A DNA stretch of 64,000 nt, taken from positions 3,348,001 through 3,412,000 of the forward strand of contig NZ_CP108454.1 in the NCBI RefSeq assembly GCF_036240795.1. Reading direction: 5' to 3'. The stretch is from Streptomyces sp. NBC_01268 (GTDB taxonomy: Bacteria; Actinomycetota; Actinomycetes; Streptomycetales; Streptomycetaceae). The translations under genes were made by a program, and so were the position numbers. Under the pieces are notes generated by a model, which made no database searches, was not told the origin of the DNA, and saw only the letters and a program-made list of their open reading frames with translations. This document shows, in pieces, positions 7,729 through 15,656 of the stretch; positions within the stretch are counted from its first letter, which is position 1; each line of letters begins with the position of its first letter.

Positions 7729-9261
7729 TCACAGACGGGGATCGACCGCCTGCTGCCGCTCCAGCGCCCGCCGCAGATCCGCCGCGAGCGGGTGGTAGGC
7801 CCCGTACACCCGCTCCGCGTCGAACAGCAGCGCCTGCAACTGCGCACGCCCCGGCCCGTGCTCCCCCCGCGCGAGCAGCAGAAGCCCGATCCGGTGCCGG
7901 ATGTCGAAGGCGCGGGCCTGCTGGTCGGAGGTGGCGCCGGGCTCGAAGTACGGCAGGAGGGCGCGGTACTCGGCGAGCGCGGCCGACGGATCGCCGAGCT
8001 GTTCCAGACACTGGGCCGCGTCATAACGGAACTGAAGGGTCTGCGGATCGGCCGGGCCCGCTTCCGCCGCGCGGTCCTCCGCGAGGCGGCGCAGCTCCGG
8101 CAGGGCGCGGCGGTACTGGCCGTCGTCCATCAGCGTCGACGCGTACTGCTTGCGCAGGATGCGCACGACCGGCGAGTGTTCGCCGTGCTCCGCGGCCGCC
8201 GCCGGGAGGATGCCGCCGAGCATGTCCACGGCCTGGGTCAGCGAGCCCTCTCCGAGCAGCCTCTTCACCTCGTCCACCGCCGCGGCCACGTCCGGCTTCG
8301 AGGGCGCGGGCGGCACGGGCGGCGGGGGCGGGACGGCCTGCACCGCCTGGTCGGGCCAGGGGGCGTGCGGGCGGCGGAACGGGCGGGACGGGTCGAGCGG
8401 CCCCACCGGGCCCGGTGCGCCGCGCGGCGGCAGGAGCGGCATCAGGTGCTCGTACACCTCCTGCGCGCCCGAGGGGCGGGCCAGCGGGTCCTTGGCGAGC
8501 AGCCGCAGCACCAGCGCCTCCAGGACCTCCGGCACCTCGGGCCGGATCCGGCGGACCGGGACGGGCGCCTCGTACAGGTGCCGGTGGAGCACCCCGAGGG
8601 CGGTCGAGCCGGCGAAGGGGACGTTGCCGCTGAGGAGTTCGTGGAGGAGCACGCCGAGCGCGTACAGGTCGGTGTACGGGCCGACGGCGCCGCCCATCGC
8701 CTGCTCGGGCGCCATGTAGGCGGGGCTGCCGATGGGCGAGCCGGTGTGGGTGAGGCGGGTGGTGTCGGTGTCCAGGACGGAGGCGACGCCCAGGTCGAGC
8801 ACGATGACGGTGCCGTCGGGGCGGACCATCACGTTCCGCGGCTTGAGGTCGCGGTGGACGATCGGCACCGCGTGCACGGCCGCGAGCACCGCGCACAGCT
8901 GCGCGGCGACGGAGACCGCCCACGGCCAGGGGTACGGGTCCTGCTCGGCGAGGTGGTCGGCGAGGTCGGCGCCCTCCACGTACTGCATCACCAGGTACAG
9001 GTCGTCGCCGTCGCTGCCCGCGTCGTGGACGGTGACGAGCCCGGGGTGCCCGACCTGGGCGGTGACCCGGCACTCGCGCACGAAGCGGCGGCGCAGCTCC
9101 TGGGCGGCCGTCGCCGGACCGCTGATGGCGGCGGGGCTGAGCAGTTTCACCGCGACCCGGCGGTCCAGCCGGCCGTCGTACGCCGTCCAGACCTGGCCCA
9201 TGCCGCCCTGGCCGATCAGGGTGGACAGCTCGTAGCGCCCGCCGATGACCCGCCCGTTCAC
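7729..9261 (-). CDS. Soluble serine/threonine protein kinase with C-terminal TPR-like region
   Basis: A 510-residue Hanks-type kinase. It has a glycine loop IGQGGMGQVW (residues 16-25), the VAVKLL lysine, catalytic loop HRDLKPRNVM, magnesium loop DLGVAS (DLG in place of DFG, common in this group), activation segment GSPAYMAPEQ and a D-LYALGVLLHEL segment. Residues about 270-310 are Pro-rich. Residues about 315-510 are helical and TPR-like (DDGQYRRALPELRRLAEDRAAEA). No membrane span is present, so unlike PknB it is cytosolic unless held by the membrane protein encoded just upstream. The GTG start lies in a GTGA overlap with that gene. Substrates unknown. Confidence 0.92.
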   Translation of the reverse strand: MNGRVIGGRYELSTLIGQGGMGQVWTAYDGRLDRRVAVKLLSPAAISGPATAAQELRRRFVRECRVTAQVGHPGLVTVHDAGSDGDDLYLVMQYVEGADLADHLAEQDPYPWPWAVSVAAQLCAVLAAVHAVPIVHRDLKPRNVMVRPDGTVIVLDLGVASVLDTDTTRLTHTGSPIGSPAYMAPEQAMGGAVGPYTDLYALGVLLHELLSGNVPFAGSTALGVLHRHLYEAPVPVRRIRPEVPEVLEALVLRLLAKDPLARPSGAQEVYEHLMPLLPPRGAPGPVGPLDPSRPFRRPHAPWPDQAVQAVPPPPPVPPAPSKPDVAAAVDEVKRLLGEGSLTQAVDMLGGILPAAAAEHGEHSPVVRILRKQYASTLMDDGQYRRALPELRRLAEDRAAEAGPADPQTLQFRYDAAQCLEQLGDPSAALAEYRALLPYFEPGATSDQQARAFDIRHRIGLLLLARGEHGPGRAQLQALLFDAERVYGAYHPLAADLRRALERQQAVDPRL

Positions 9262-9896
9262 CGCCCGCCTTCCCGGGGGTCCTTGTCCTTGCGGAGGAGG
9301 TCGCTGAGCTCGTCGAGCTCGGCGCGGACCTGGTCGATGCGGGGGCTCGCCACCGGGGGCGTCGGCGGCGCGACGGGCTGGGGGTGGGACGACTGGGGCT
9401 GGGGCTGGGGCTGGGGTTGCGTCTGGGGCTGGGGCTGCGGGTAGCCGTAGGACGGCTGCTGCTGGTGGTACGGGAGTTGCTGGGGTTGCGGCTGGGGCTG
9501 CCGGTGCTGCGGGACGGTCGCCGCGTACGGGTTGTACGGCGGCGGCAGGACCGCCGCGCGGCCGGCGAGGTGGTCGTGGCGGATGTCGACCACGAGGAAG
9601 TACGCGGTGAACGCCACCGCGTTGAGCAGGATCATCCCCACGACCCAGTCGGCCCGGCTCGTGTTCACGTCCTCCGGCATCAGCACGATCCCGGCGATGA
9701 CGACGACGACGGAGACCCCGAGCAGGATCCAGTCGACGACCCGGCGGGTGAGCAGCGCGATCCGCAGGGCCGTCGCCCAGGCCAGGAACCCGATGCTGAG
9801 CAGCGGGAGCACCGCGAAGAGCACCCGCAGCACGATGACCGACGCCGGAACACCGCGCTGCGGCGGCACGGGCTGCGCATGGCCGTGGCCGTACAT
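9258..9896 (-). CDS. Membrane protein with Pro/Gln-rich tail, coupled to the kinase
   Basis: A 212-residue protein with four predicted membrane spans between residues 18 and 105 (VIVLRVLFAVLPLLSIGFLA, ALRIALL, ILLGVSVVVVIAGIVLM, VGMILLNAVAFTAYFLVV). A long disordered tail follows, with PQPQ and QPQP repeats (about 130-185). It ends in an acidic helix, IDQVRAELDELSDLLRKDKD. The stop overlaps the kinase GTG start, so production is likely stoichiometric. It could anchor or regulate the soluble kinase; this is inferred from coupling alone. Confidence 0.8.
   Translation of the reverse strand: MYGHGHAQPVPPQRGVPASVIVLRVLFAVLPLLSIGFLAWATALRIALLTRRVVDWILLGVSVVVVIAGIVLMPEDVNTSRADWVVGMILLNAVAFTAYFLVVDIRHDHLAGRAAVLPPPYNPYAATVPQHRQPQPQPQQLPYHQQQPSYGYPQPQPQTQPQPQPQPQSSHPQPVAPPTPPVASPRIDQVRAELDELSDLLRKDKDPREGGR
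9393..9440. repeat. G-rich hexanucleotide repeat (GGGGCT units)
   Basis: About eight GGGGCT-like hexamers lie on the plus strand inside the Pro/Gln tail of the membrane protein. They encode the PQ repeats on minus. The plus strand could form a G-quadruplex. Confidence 0.75.
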
Positions 9897-9963
9897 TCCT
9901 GCTCCTGGTCACCTGAATGGCTCTGTTGTCGAGGACGAGCGTATACAAGTGGGGGCCGGGCCG

Positions 9964-12120
9964 TCAGGGAGCTACGGTGCCGTCCGCGAGCCCGTCGTAC
10001 ATCCCCTGCACCAGCTGCTCGCCGAGCCGTCCCGCCAGCCGCAGCGCCTCCTCGAACTCCGCCAGCGCGCGGAACCGCTCCCCGTACCGCTGCTGTTCCG
10101 CGAGCGGCAGGCGGGGCAGCTGGAGGCGGCGGACGTCGAGCCGGGTGGCGGTCGAGGCGTACGAGCTGGCCTGCCGGTTGTTGGCGGTGGCGCGCAGGAA
10201 GCCGGCCAGGAACCAGGGGTCCAGGGCAGCCGGGTCGGGGCGCAGCAGGTGCACGTTGCGGCCGAGGGCGGCGCCGGCGGTCGCCGGGTCGACGACGCGG
10301 GTGACGGAGCCGCCGCCGAGCACGGGGACGACGACGTCTCCGGCGGCGAGGAGCACCGGCTCCTCCCCCGGGCCTTCGGCCGGGGCCTCGGGCAGCGTGC
10401 CGGAGGGGGCCTGGCCCGCGAGGACGTCGGTGTCGGTGAGGACGCCGACGGGGGCGCCGGGGGCGGCCGTCCCGGTGCCTCCCGCGCGGAGCGTGAGGGC
10501 GCCCGCGCGGGCGAGCTCGCCGACCGTCGTCGCGGGCCAACGGAGGCCGCCGGGGGTGGGGCCGACGGCGGGCGGCGGGGTCAGTTCTCGGGTGCGGCGC
10601 AGGGTCTCGGTGAGCCGTTCGCGCACCCCGGACAGCTGCGCGGCGCCCTCGGCGGCGGCGGGCGGCGGGAGATGGCGGGCGGGGGTCAGGTCGACGTCGT
10701 CGTCGAGGAGCTCGACGACCGGGACGCCCCGGCTCTCGCCGGGCGTCTCGGCCAGGGCGCCGTCCCGGTCGAAGGGCCGCCAGGCGTCGAGGACCGCGGT
10801 CTCCACCGCGGGCCAGTCGAGCCGGTCGCGGCCCGCGGAGGCGCCCGTGGTGTGGTCCGGCGCGGTGTCGACGAGCAGCAGTTCGGCGGGCGGCCGCTCA
10901 CCGGGGGCGGGCCTGCGCAGCACCCACAGGTGGAGCGGGATGCCGTACGGGGGCGCCGCGCCGGCCGGCAGCGCGACGACGGCCCGCAGGGCGCCGCGGC
11001 GCAGCAGGTCGGCGCGGATGCGGCGGCCCGAGCGGCGGGACGCGGCGGCGGGCGGCATGAGCAGGACGGCGGTGCCGCCGGGGCGCAGCCGGGCGAGGGC
11101 GTGCTGGACCCAGGCCAGCTCGGACTCCGTACGGGCCGGGAAGCCGTACTCCCAGCGGGGGTCGTAGGCCAGCTCGTCGTGACCCCAGTTGCGCTCGTTG
11201 AACGGCGGGTGGCAGAGCACGGCGTCGGCGGTGAGCGCCGGGAAGGCGTCGGCGCGCAGGGTGTCCCCCGCGAGGACGCGCACGTCGGCTTCGCCGGAGA
11301 GGGCCAGGCGCAGGGCGGTCAGCGCGGCCAGGTCGGGGTCGGCGTCCTGGCCGTGGAGCGCGCGGGGCCGCGGCCGGCCGGCCGCGGCGTCGCCGGGGGC
11401 GGACAGGGCTGCGGCGAGCAGGGCGCCGGTGCCGCACGCGGGGTCGAGGACGGTGGCCGCGGGCCCGGCGAGCGCCGCCATGAGGGCGGCGGGGCCGGGC
11501 GGGGTGAGCGTGTACTGGCGCGGGTTGGCGTCGAGGTGACGGCCGAGGAGGAACTCGAAGGCGTCGCGGGCGGCGTGGATCCCGGGGACGGCGGGGGCCT
11601 CGGCTCCGGGGGCCTCTGCGGCCGTCCCGGTGGCGGCGGCGAGTTCGACGACCCCGCGCAGCAGGGGGACGGACGGGGCGAGTTCGGCGGCCGAGGGGGT
11701 GCGGACGGCCCGTTCGGGTCCGAGGCGCTCGGTCAGCGTCTCCTCCAGGGGGACCGGGAGGACCTCCGCGAGCCGCTCGTCGGGCACGGCGGCCAGCGCC
11801 GGCCAGGCCGCACGCCGGTCCCGTACGAGGAGGAGGGCGCAGCCCGCGTGGACGAGGGCGGTGACCGCTCCCGCGGGGTGGCCGGCGACCAGCTGCCAGA
11901 CGCGCTCGCGCAGCGGGACCTCGGCCAGCTTGCCTTGGGTGCGCAGCCACTCCTCGACGTCGGAGAGGGCGAAGGACGGGCTGGTCTCCGTGCCGCCGAC
12001 GGGCCGGGGGAAGTCGGCGTGGCGGCGGCGCCAGTTGCTCACGGCCGCCCGGCCGACCCCCGCGAGACGGGCGATGCCCGCGGCGGTCACCTCTGCTGCG
12101 CTGTCGGGCACCTGCCTCAA
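9964..12120 (-). CDS. Orphan N6-adenine DNA methylase with HTH head and HsdS-like tail
   Basis: A 718-residue protein. Residues about 8-60 form a MerR/Xis-like helix-turn-helix (AAGIARLAGVGRAAVSNWRRR, then FALSDVEEWL). The methylase core has motif I DPACGTGALL and motif IV LCHPPFNERNW, then LRPGGTAVLLMPPAA. The HxE-free C-terminal 200 residues look like a type I specificity subunit: LRWPATTVGELARAG, VPVLGGGSVTRVVDP, and the closing helix LPLAEQQRYGERFRALAEFEEALRL. Thus M- and S-like parts are fused, with no restriction subunit nearby. Motif IV has His where N/D/S is usual, which may reduce or alter activity. It could be a regulatory or defence-linked methylase, or an inactive DNA-binding relative. 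Confidence 0.8.
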   Translation of the reverse strand: MRQVPDSAAEVTAAGIARLAGVGRAAVSNWRRRHADFPRPVGGTETSPSFALSDVEEWLRTQGKLAEVPLRERVWQLVAGHPAGAVTALVHAGCALLLVRDRRAAWPALAAVPDERLAEVLPVPLEETLTERLGPERAVRTPSAAELAPSVPLLRGVVELAAATGTAAEAPGAEAPAVPGIHAARDAFEFLLGRHLDANPRQYTLTPPGPAALMAALAGPAATVLDPACGTGALLAAALSAPGDAAAGRPRPRALHGQDADPDLAALTALRLALSGEADVRVLAGDTLRADAFPALTADAVLCHPPFNERNWGHDELAYDPRWEYGFPARTESELAWVQHALARLRPGGTAVLLMPPAAASRRSGRRIRADLLRRGALRAVVALPAGAAPPYGIPLHLWVLRRPAPGERPPAELLLVDTAPDHTTGASAGRDRLDWPAVETAVLDAWRPFDRDGALAETPGESRGVPVVELLDDDVDLTPARHLPPPAAAEGAAQLSGVRERLTETLRRTRELTPPPAVGPTPGGLRWPATTVGELARAGALTLRAGGTGTAAPGAPVGVLTDTDVLAGQAPSGTLPEAPAEGPGEEPVLLAAGDVVVPVLGGGSVTRVVDPATAGAALGRNVHLLRPDPAALDPWFLAGFLRATANNRQASSYASTATRLDVRRLQLPRLPLAEQQRYGERFRALAEFEEALRLAGRLGEQLVQGMYDGLADGTVAP

Positions 12121-12149
12121 CTCCCCTCATTGGCGTGCGTGTGACGCCG

Positions 12150-12155
12150 ATCTTA
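12150..12155 (-). promoter_or_regulatory. Possible -10 box of the methylase gene
   Basis: TAAGAT on the minus strand lies 30 nt before the methylase start and fits a sigma-70-type -10. No good -35 box is seen. Confidence 0.35.
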
Positions 12156-12215
12156 CTGACGAACGCCGTCGACACCACTTCACAGCGTGAGCCGACCCGT
12201 TCTCCGTGAATCGTG

Positions 12216-12244
12216 TTGACTCGGTTCACAGCATCTGTTGTTAT
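12216..12244 (+). promoter_or_regulatory. Possible sigma-70-type promoter
   Basis: TTGACT, a 17-bp spacer and TGTTAT lie about 45 bp upstream of the DUF4190 gene. The -35 box is good, the -10 box weak. Confidence 0.4.
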
Positions 12245-12289
12245 TGATCCATCGCGCCAGACGAACTCACTGTCCGGGAGGACACACCC

Positions 12290-13087
12290 ATGTCGTACGA
12301 CACGCAGCTCCCGCACGCCCCGAACCCGGCGGCCATGCGCAACGGACTGGGCACCGCGGCCCTGATCCTCGGCATCATCGGCACGATCTCCGGACTCATC
12401 CCGCTGTTCTTCTGGCTGGCCGGCATCCTCGGCGTGATCGCGCTGATCCTCGGCCTGGTCGGCAAGGGCCGGGTGAAGCGCGGCGAGGCGAGCAACAAGG
12501 GTGTGGCCCTGACCGGCGCGATCCTCGGACTCGCGGCCCTGATCCTCTCGGTGGTCGGCGCGGTCATCACCTTCACCGCCGTCAGCGACGCGGTGGACGA
12601 GATCGACAAGGCGATCAAGGACTCCGCCCCGAAGGACCCGACGTCCAAGAGCCCCGCGGGCAAGGGCGACACCGGCGGCAAGGCCGACAAGGACAAGGCG
12701 CTCGCGGCCGGCGACACCGTCGTCTACGACGACGACCTGAAGGTCACCGTGACCGAGGCCAAGACGTACAAGCCCAGCGAGTTCGCGGCCGGCCACACCG
12801 CAGGCAACAAGGCGTACCAGGTCACCGTCACCATCGAGAACGGCGGCAAGAAGAAGTTCGACACCACGCTGGTGACGCTCCAGGCCCGCGCGGGCAAGGA
12901 CGGCGCGACCGCCGAGCAGATCTTCGACGAGAAGGTCGGCACCGGCTTCAGCGGCACGGTCCTGCCCGGCAAGAAGGCCACCGCCACCTTCGCCTTCGAC
13001 GCCCCCGCCGCCGCGAAGGACCTGACGGTCGAGGTCGGCCCCGGCCTGGACTACAACGCCTCGCAGTGGGACCTGAAGATCGGCTGA
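12290..13087 (+). CDS. DUF4190-type membrane protein with extracellular DUF4352-like domain
   Basis: A 265-residue protein. Residues 15-105 hold the DUF4190 pattern of two hydrophobic hairpins (GLGTAALILGIIGTISGLIP, FWLAGILGVIALILGLVGKG, then GVALTGAILGLAALILSVVG). A Lys/Asp-rich linker follows. Residues about 145-265 form an Ig-like domain of DUF4352 style (VVYDDDLKVTVTEAKTYKPSEF, KAYQVTVTIENGGKKKFDTTLV, LPGKKATATFAFD). GGGAGG precedes the ATG. The outer domain probably binds another surface component. A separate lipoprotein gene follows 79 bp downstream on the same strand. Function unknown. Confidence 0.82.
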   Translation: MSYDTQLPHAPNPAAMRNGLGTAALILGIIGTISGLIPLFFWLAGILGVIALILGLVGKGRVKRGEASNKGVALTGAILGLAALILSVVGAVITFTAVSDAVDEIDKAIKDSAPKDPTSKSPAGKGDTGGKADKDKALAAGDTVVYDDDLKVTVTEAKTYKPSEFAAGHTAGNKAYQVTVTIENGGKKKFDTTLVTLQARAGKDGATAEQIFDEKVGTGFSGTVLPGKKATATFAFDAPAAAKDLTVEVGPGLDYNASQWDLKIG

Positions 13088-13166
13088 CCCCGGCCACCCG
13101 CCGGACCCCCCGCCCCGCCCTACCCCCGCGCATCACGCACCCCCCGATCCCCCTCGGAGAACCACC

Positions 13167-13934
13167 ATGTCTGCCACCGTCCGCCTCCGCCGCGCCGCCC
13201 TCACCGCGACCCTGTGCGCCGCCGTCACGCTCGGCGCGACCGCCTGCGGCCCCTTCTCCGGCGGCTCGAACGACGACGCCAAGCCCGCCGGCCCCTTCGG
13301 GGACCTGAGCGGACCCCAGATCGCCAACAAGGCGATCGGCGCGACGAAGACGGCGGATTCGCTCACCCTCGACATCGCCCTGAAGACCACCGACGGCCCG
13401 ATCAAGGCCTACCTCGCGACCGACGTGCGGGGCCGCTGCGCCGGCACGATGACGGTCGGCGCGACGGGCACCGCCGAGCTGATCAAGCCGGACGCCAAGG
13501 CCGTCTACATGCGCTTCGACGAGGCGTTCCTGAGGGAGCAGTCGAAGGGCGAGTCCGCCGAGGTCCAGGCGGCGGTGCTGGAGGAGCTCAAGGGCCGCTG
13601 GGTGAAGTCCGACGCCAAGGACCCCGACGCGAAGGAGAGCCTCGCCCTGTGCGACCTGAAGTCGCTGCTCTCCGAGTTCGAGCAGGGCGCCAACCTGGCG
13701 GTCAAGGGCAAGGAGACCACGGTCGACGGCAAGAAGGCGCTGATGCTCACGCAGGCCTTCGACTCCGAGAAGACCACGCTCTACGTCGCCACGGAGGGCA
13801 AGCCGTACCTGCTGAAGATCGTGACGGCGGGCGGCAAGGAGCCCGGCACGATCTCCTTCTCCGACTACGACAAGCCGGTCGAGGCGAAGGCCCCGCCGGC
13901 GAAGGACGTGGTGGACGAGAAGAAGCTCGGCTGA
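13167..13934 (+). CDS. Lipoprotein (LppX/LolA-like fold possible)
   Basis: A 255-residue protein with a lipoprotein signal peptide ending in LGATAC (lipobox, Cys 27), so it is anchored on the outer face of the membrane. The mature part begins with a Ser/Gly/Asp spacer. Its alternating segments KTADSLTLDIALKTTDGPIKAYLAT, AELIKPDAKAVYMRFDEAFL, TTVDGKKALMLTQAF and STLYVATEGKPYLLKI-type strands resemble LppX/LprG/LolA half-barrels, which carry lipids. That match is by pattern only. It follows the DUF4190 gene on the same strand and may share its transcript. Confidence 0.75.
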   Translation: MSATVRLRRAALTATLCAAVTLGATACGPFSGGSNDDAKPAGPFGDLSGPQIANKAIGATKTADSLTLDIALKTTDGPIKAYLATDVRGRCAGTMTVGATGTAELIKPDAKAVYMRFDEAFLREQSKGESAEVQAAVLEELKGRWVKSDAKDPDAKESLALCDLKSLLSEFEQGANLAVKGKETTVDGKKALMLTQAFDSEKTTLYVATEGKPYLLKIVTAGGKEPGTISFSDYDKPVEAKAPPAKDVVDEKKLG

Positions 13935-13951
13935 CGGCCGGAGCGAACGAC

Positions 13952-14006
13952 GGGGGACCTGGGGACCCGGGGGGGGACCAGGGCCCGGGGGGGGACCCCG
14001 GGGGGA
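13952..14006 (+). repeat. Poly-G tract with G-quadruplex potential
   Basis: Five or more runs of 4-8 G separated by short ACC/CCC-containing spacers follow the lipoprotein stop codon and precede its terminator. Confidence 0.75.
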
Positions 14007-14011
14007 CGAAG

Positions 14012-14052
14012 AAGGCGTGAAGGCCACCGCAGGGGAGCGGCCTTCACGCCTT
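14012..14052. terminator. Bidirectional hairpin terminator
   Basis: A 14-bp perfect stem (AAGGCGTGAAGGCC and its complement) with a 13-nt loop, followed by TCG-rich sequence. It lies between the convergent lipoprotein and acetyltransferase genes. Confidence 0.8.
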
Positions 14053-14085
14053 TCGTCGTCGTCTTCCGTCGGCGCACGGGACGGG

Positions 14086-14829
14086 TCAGAGCCGGTGGCG
14101 CACCCACACGTTGGGCTCGACGTACACCGCGTAGCCCCGGGAGGCCTCGCAGTGCACCGGCACCAGGGCGCCCTCGACCTCGACGGGGCCGTCGGTGTCG
14201 AAGGGCAGGCCCGTCCACTGCCGCCACTGCTCCACGGCGGCGCCGATCGTCATCGACGCCGGGGCGACCTTGTCGACCGTGGCGCCCGCACGGACGTGGA
14301 CGCGCAGCCACGGGTCGACCGGGAGCCCGTCCTCGCGGGTGCGGAAGGCGTACTCGTGCATGGACGACTCCGCCTCCTTGTGCTTGCCGTTGGGGCGCAC
14401 CGGGGCGACCACCTCGGCGAAGCCGAGCCGGCGGGCGTTGTCGCGCATGGCGGCGAGCATGCGGTGCGAGAGACCGTTGCCGAGCGCGCTCGTGTCCACG
14501 GTCACCTCGATCGCGCTGACCGTGTCGGGCGTGCGCCCGTGCCGGAGGTCGGAGAACGCCCACAGCAGGACCTGGTCCCAGCCGGTACGGGGCAGTTCAC
14601 CACGGCCCTTTGCCTGGAGCTGGAACGGCACGCTGAAGGCGCGGGCCACGACCTTGCCGTCGGAGTCGGTGGCGACGAGGACGTACTCGGGGAACGCGGT
14701 GACGATCTGGCCCATGTTCGCCCAGCCGACCGGGTCGTACATCATGAACTCCGGCCAGAGGTCCTTCATCTGCCACAAGGCCCCTTCGAGTTCGGGGCGT
14801 TCGGCGAGGGTCGTGATGTGCAGGTCCAT
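14086..14829 (-). CDS. GNAT-like N-acetyltransferase
   Basis: A 247-residue protein. DLHITTLAERPELEGALWQMKDLWPEF opens a GNAT-type fold. VSAIEVTVDTSALGNGLSHRML is strand beta-4 with the acetyl-CoA pyrophosphate loop (GNGLS in place of the usual Q/RxxGxG/A), and AMRDNARRLGFAEVVAPVRPNGKHK is the following helix and strand. The C-terminal part (LPVDPWLRVHVRAGATVDKVAPASMTIG) matches the longer GNAT subgroup in actinobacteria. Substrate unknown. The start ATG is the first in the frame. It is transcribed towards the terminator it shares with the upstream lipoprotein gene. Confidence 0.75.
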   Translation of the reverse strand: MDLHITTLAERPELEGALWQMKDLWPEFMMYDPVGWANMGQIVTAFPEYVLVATDSDGKVVARAFSVPFQLQAKGRGELPRTGWDQVLLWAFSDLRHGRTPDTVSAIEVTVDTSALGNGLSHRMLAAMRDNARRLGFAEVVAPVRPNGKHKEAESSMHEYAFRTREDGLPVDPWLRVHVRAGATVDKVAPASMTIGAAVEQWRQWTGLPFDTDGPVEVEGALVPVHCEASRGYAVYVEPNVWVRHRL

Positions 14830-14904
14830 GCGGGGAGGTTAACGGGCGTTCCCCCCATTGAAGAAACGATTTTCCCTGGTCATCGCCGGACCACCCCGCA
14901 GGCC

Positions 14905-15600
14905 TCACGGCAGCCGCTGCTCCGGGCACGCCGCCAGCACCCTCTTCATCGCGTCCCGCTCCCCCGAGGTCACCCAGACCCCGTACTTCTTCTTCACCGC
15001 GATCTGCCGGGCGACGTACGTGCAGCGGTACGCCTTGTTCGGCGGCAGCCAGGTCGCGGCGTCGCCGTCCGACTTGCGCCGGTTGGTGGCCGAGTCGACC
15101 GCGAGCAGGTTGAGGGGATCGTTCGCGAAGCGCAGCCGGGTGCCGGGGTCCCACTTCTGCGCCCCCTTCTGCCAGGCGTCCGAGAGGGCCACGACATGGT
15201 CGATGTCGACCTTGCTGCGCCCGCGCACGTAGGAGATCGAACCCCCGGTGTACGGGTCGTCCTTCAGCGTCCCGGAGGCGACCTTGCACCGGCCGTCGGT
15301 GAGGCGGACACCGGACAGGTCGCGCTGGAGTATGTCGTCACGGGTGCCGCAGCCGTTGCGGTCGACATCGGCCCAGGCGCGCCCGAACTTCTCCCGCTCG
15401 TAACCGGTCCTGGGCGCCCGCCCCTTCACCGCCAGCGCGTCCACGGCGGCGAGCGCGGTGCCGCCGGCGGCCGGCTTGCGGGCGCCGCCGCCGTCACCGG
15501 AGGCGTCGGCACCGGTGAGCGGCGCGCAGGCGGCGTTGACGAGCAGGGCGAGGACGGCGAAGGCCGAGGCGATAAGGGTCTTTTGGTACGTCAGCACCAT
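14905..15600 (-). CDS. Secreted HNH endonuclease (DUF1524-like), lipoprotein-type signal
   Basis: A 231-residue protein. Its hydrophobic start ends in LVNAAC, a good lipobox, or a Sec signal cut nearby. The nuclease core has KVDIDHVVALSDAWQKGA with the general-base His, then DPLNLLAVDSATNRRKSDGD with the metal-binding Asn and Lys pattern of the HNH/DUF1524 family, and RCTYVARQIAVKKKYGVWVT. This is the common exported nuclease of Streptomyces, thought to degrade extracellular DNA. A TAGGAT sequence ends only 3 nt before the ATG; a GTG codon directly after it, 7 nt from AGGA, may be the real start. Confidence 0.88.
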   Translation of the reverse strand: MVLTYQKTLIASAFAVLALLVNAACAPLTGADASGDGGGARKPAAGGTALAAVDALAVKGRAPRTGYEREKFGRAWADVDRNGCGTRDDILQRDLSGVRLTDGRCKVASGTLKDDPYTGGSISYVRGRSKVDIDHVVALSDAWQKGAQKWDPGTRLRFANDPLNLLAVDSATNRRKSDGDAATWLPPNKAYRCTYVARQIAVKKKYGVWVTSGERDAMKRVLAACPEQRLP

Positions 15601-15656
15601 AAGATCCTATTTGATACCGCATCACGGGCAGGGGATCCCCCTTCCGCGACCCGGCG

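Noticed and set aside
7720..7739. CCCGTC-N8-GACGGG inverted repeat over the kinase stop codon as terminator
   Set aside because: Short stem with no T-run after it; the better hairpin is at 7665-7687.
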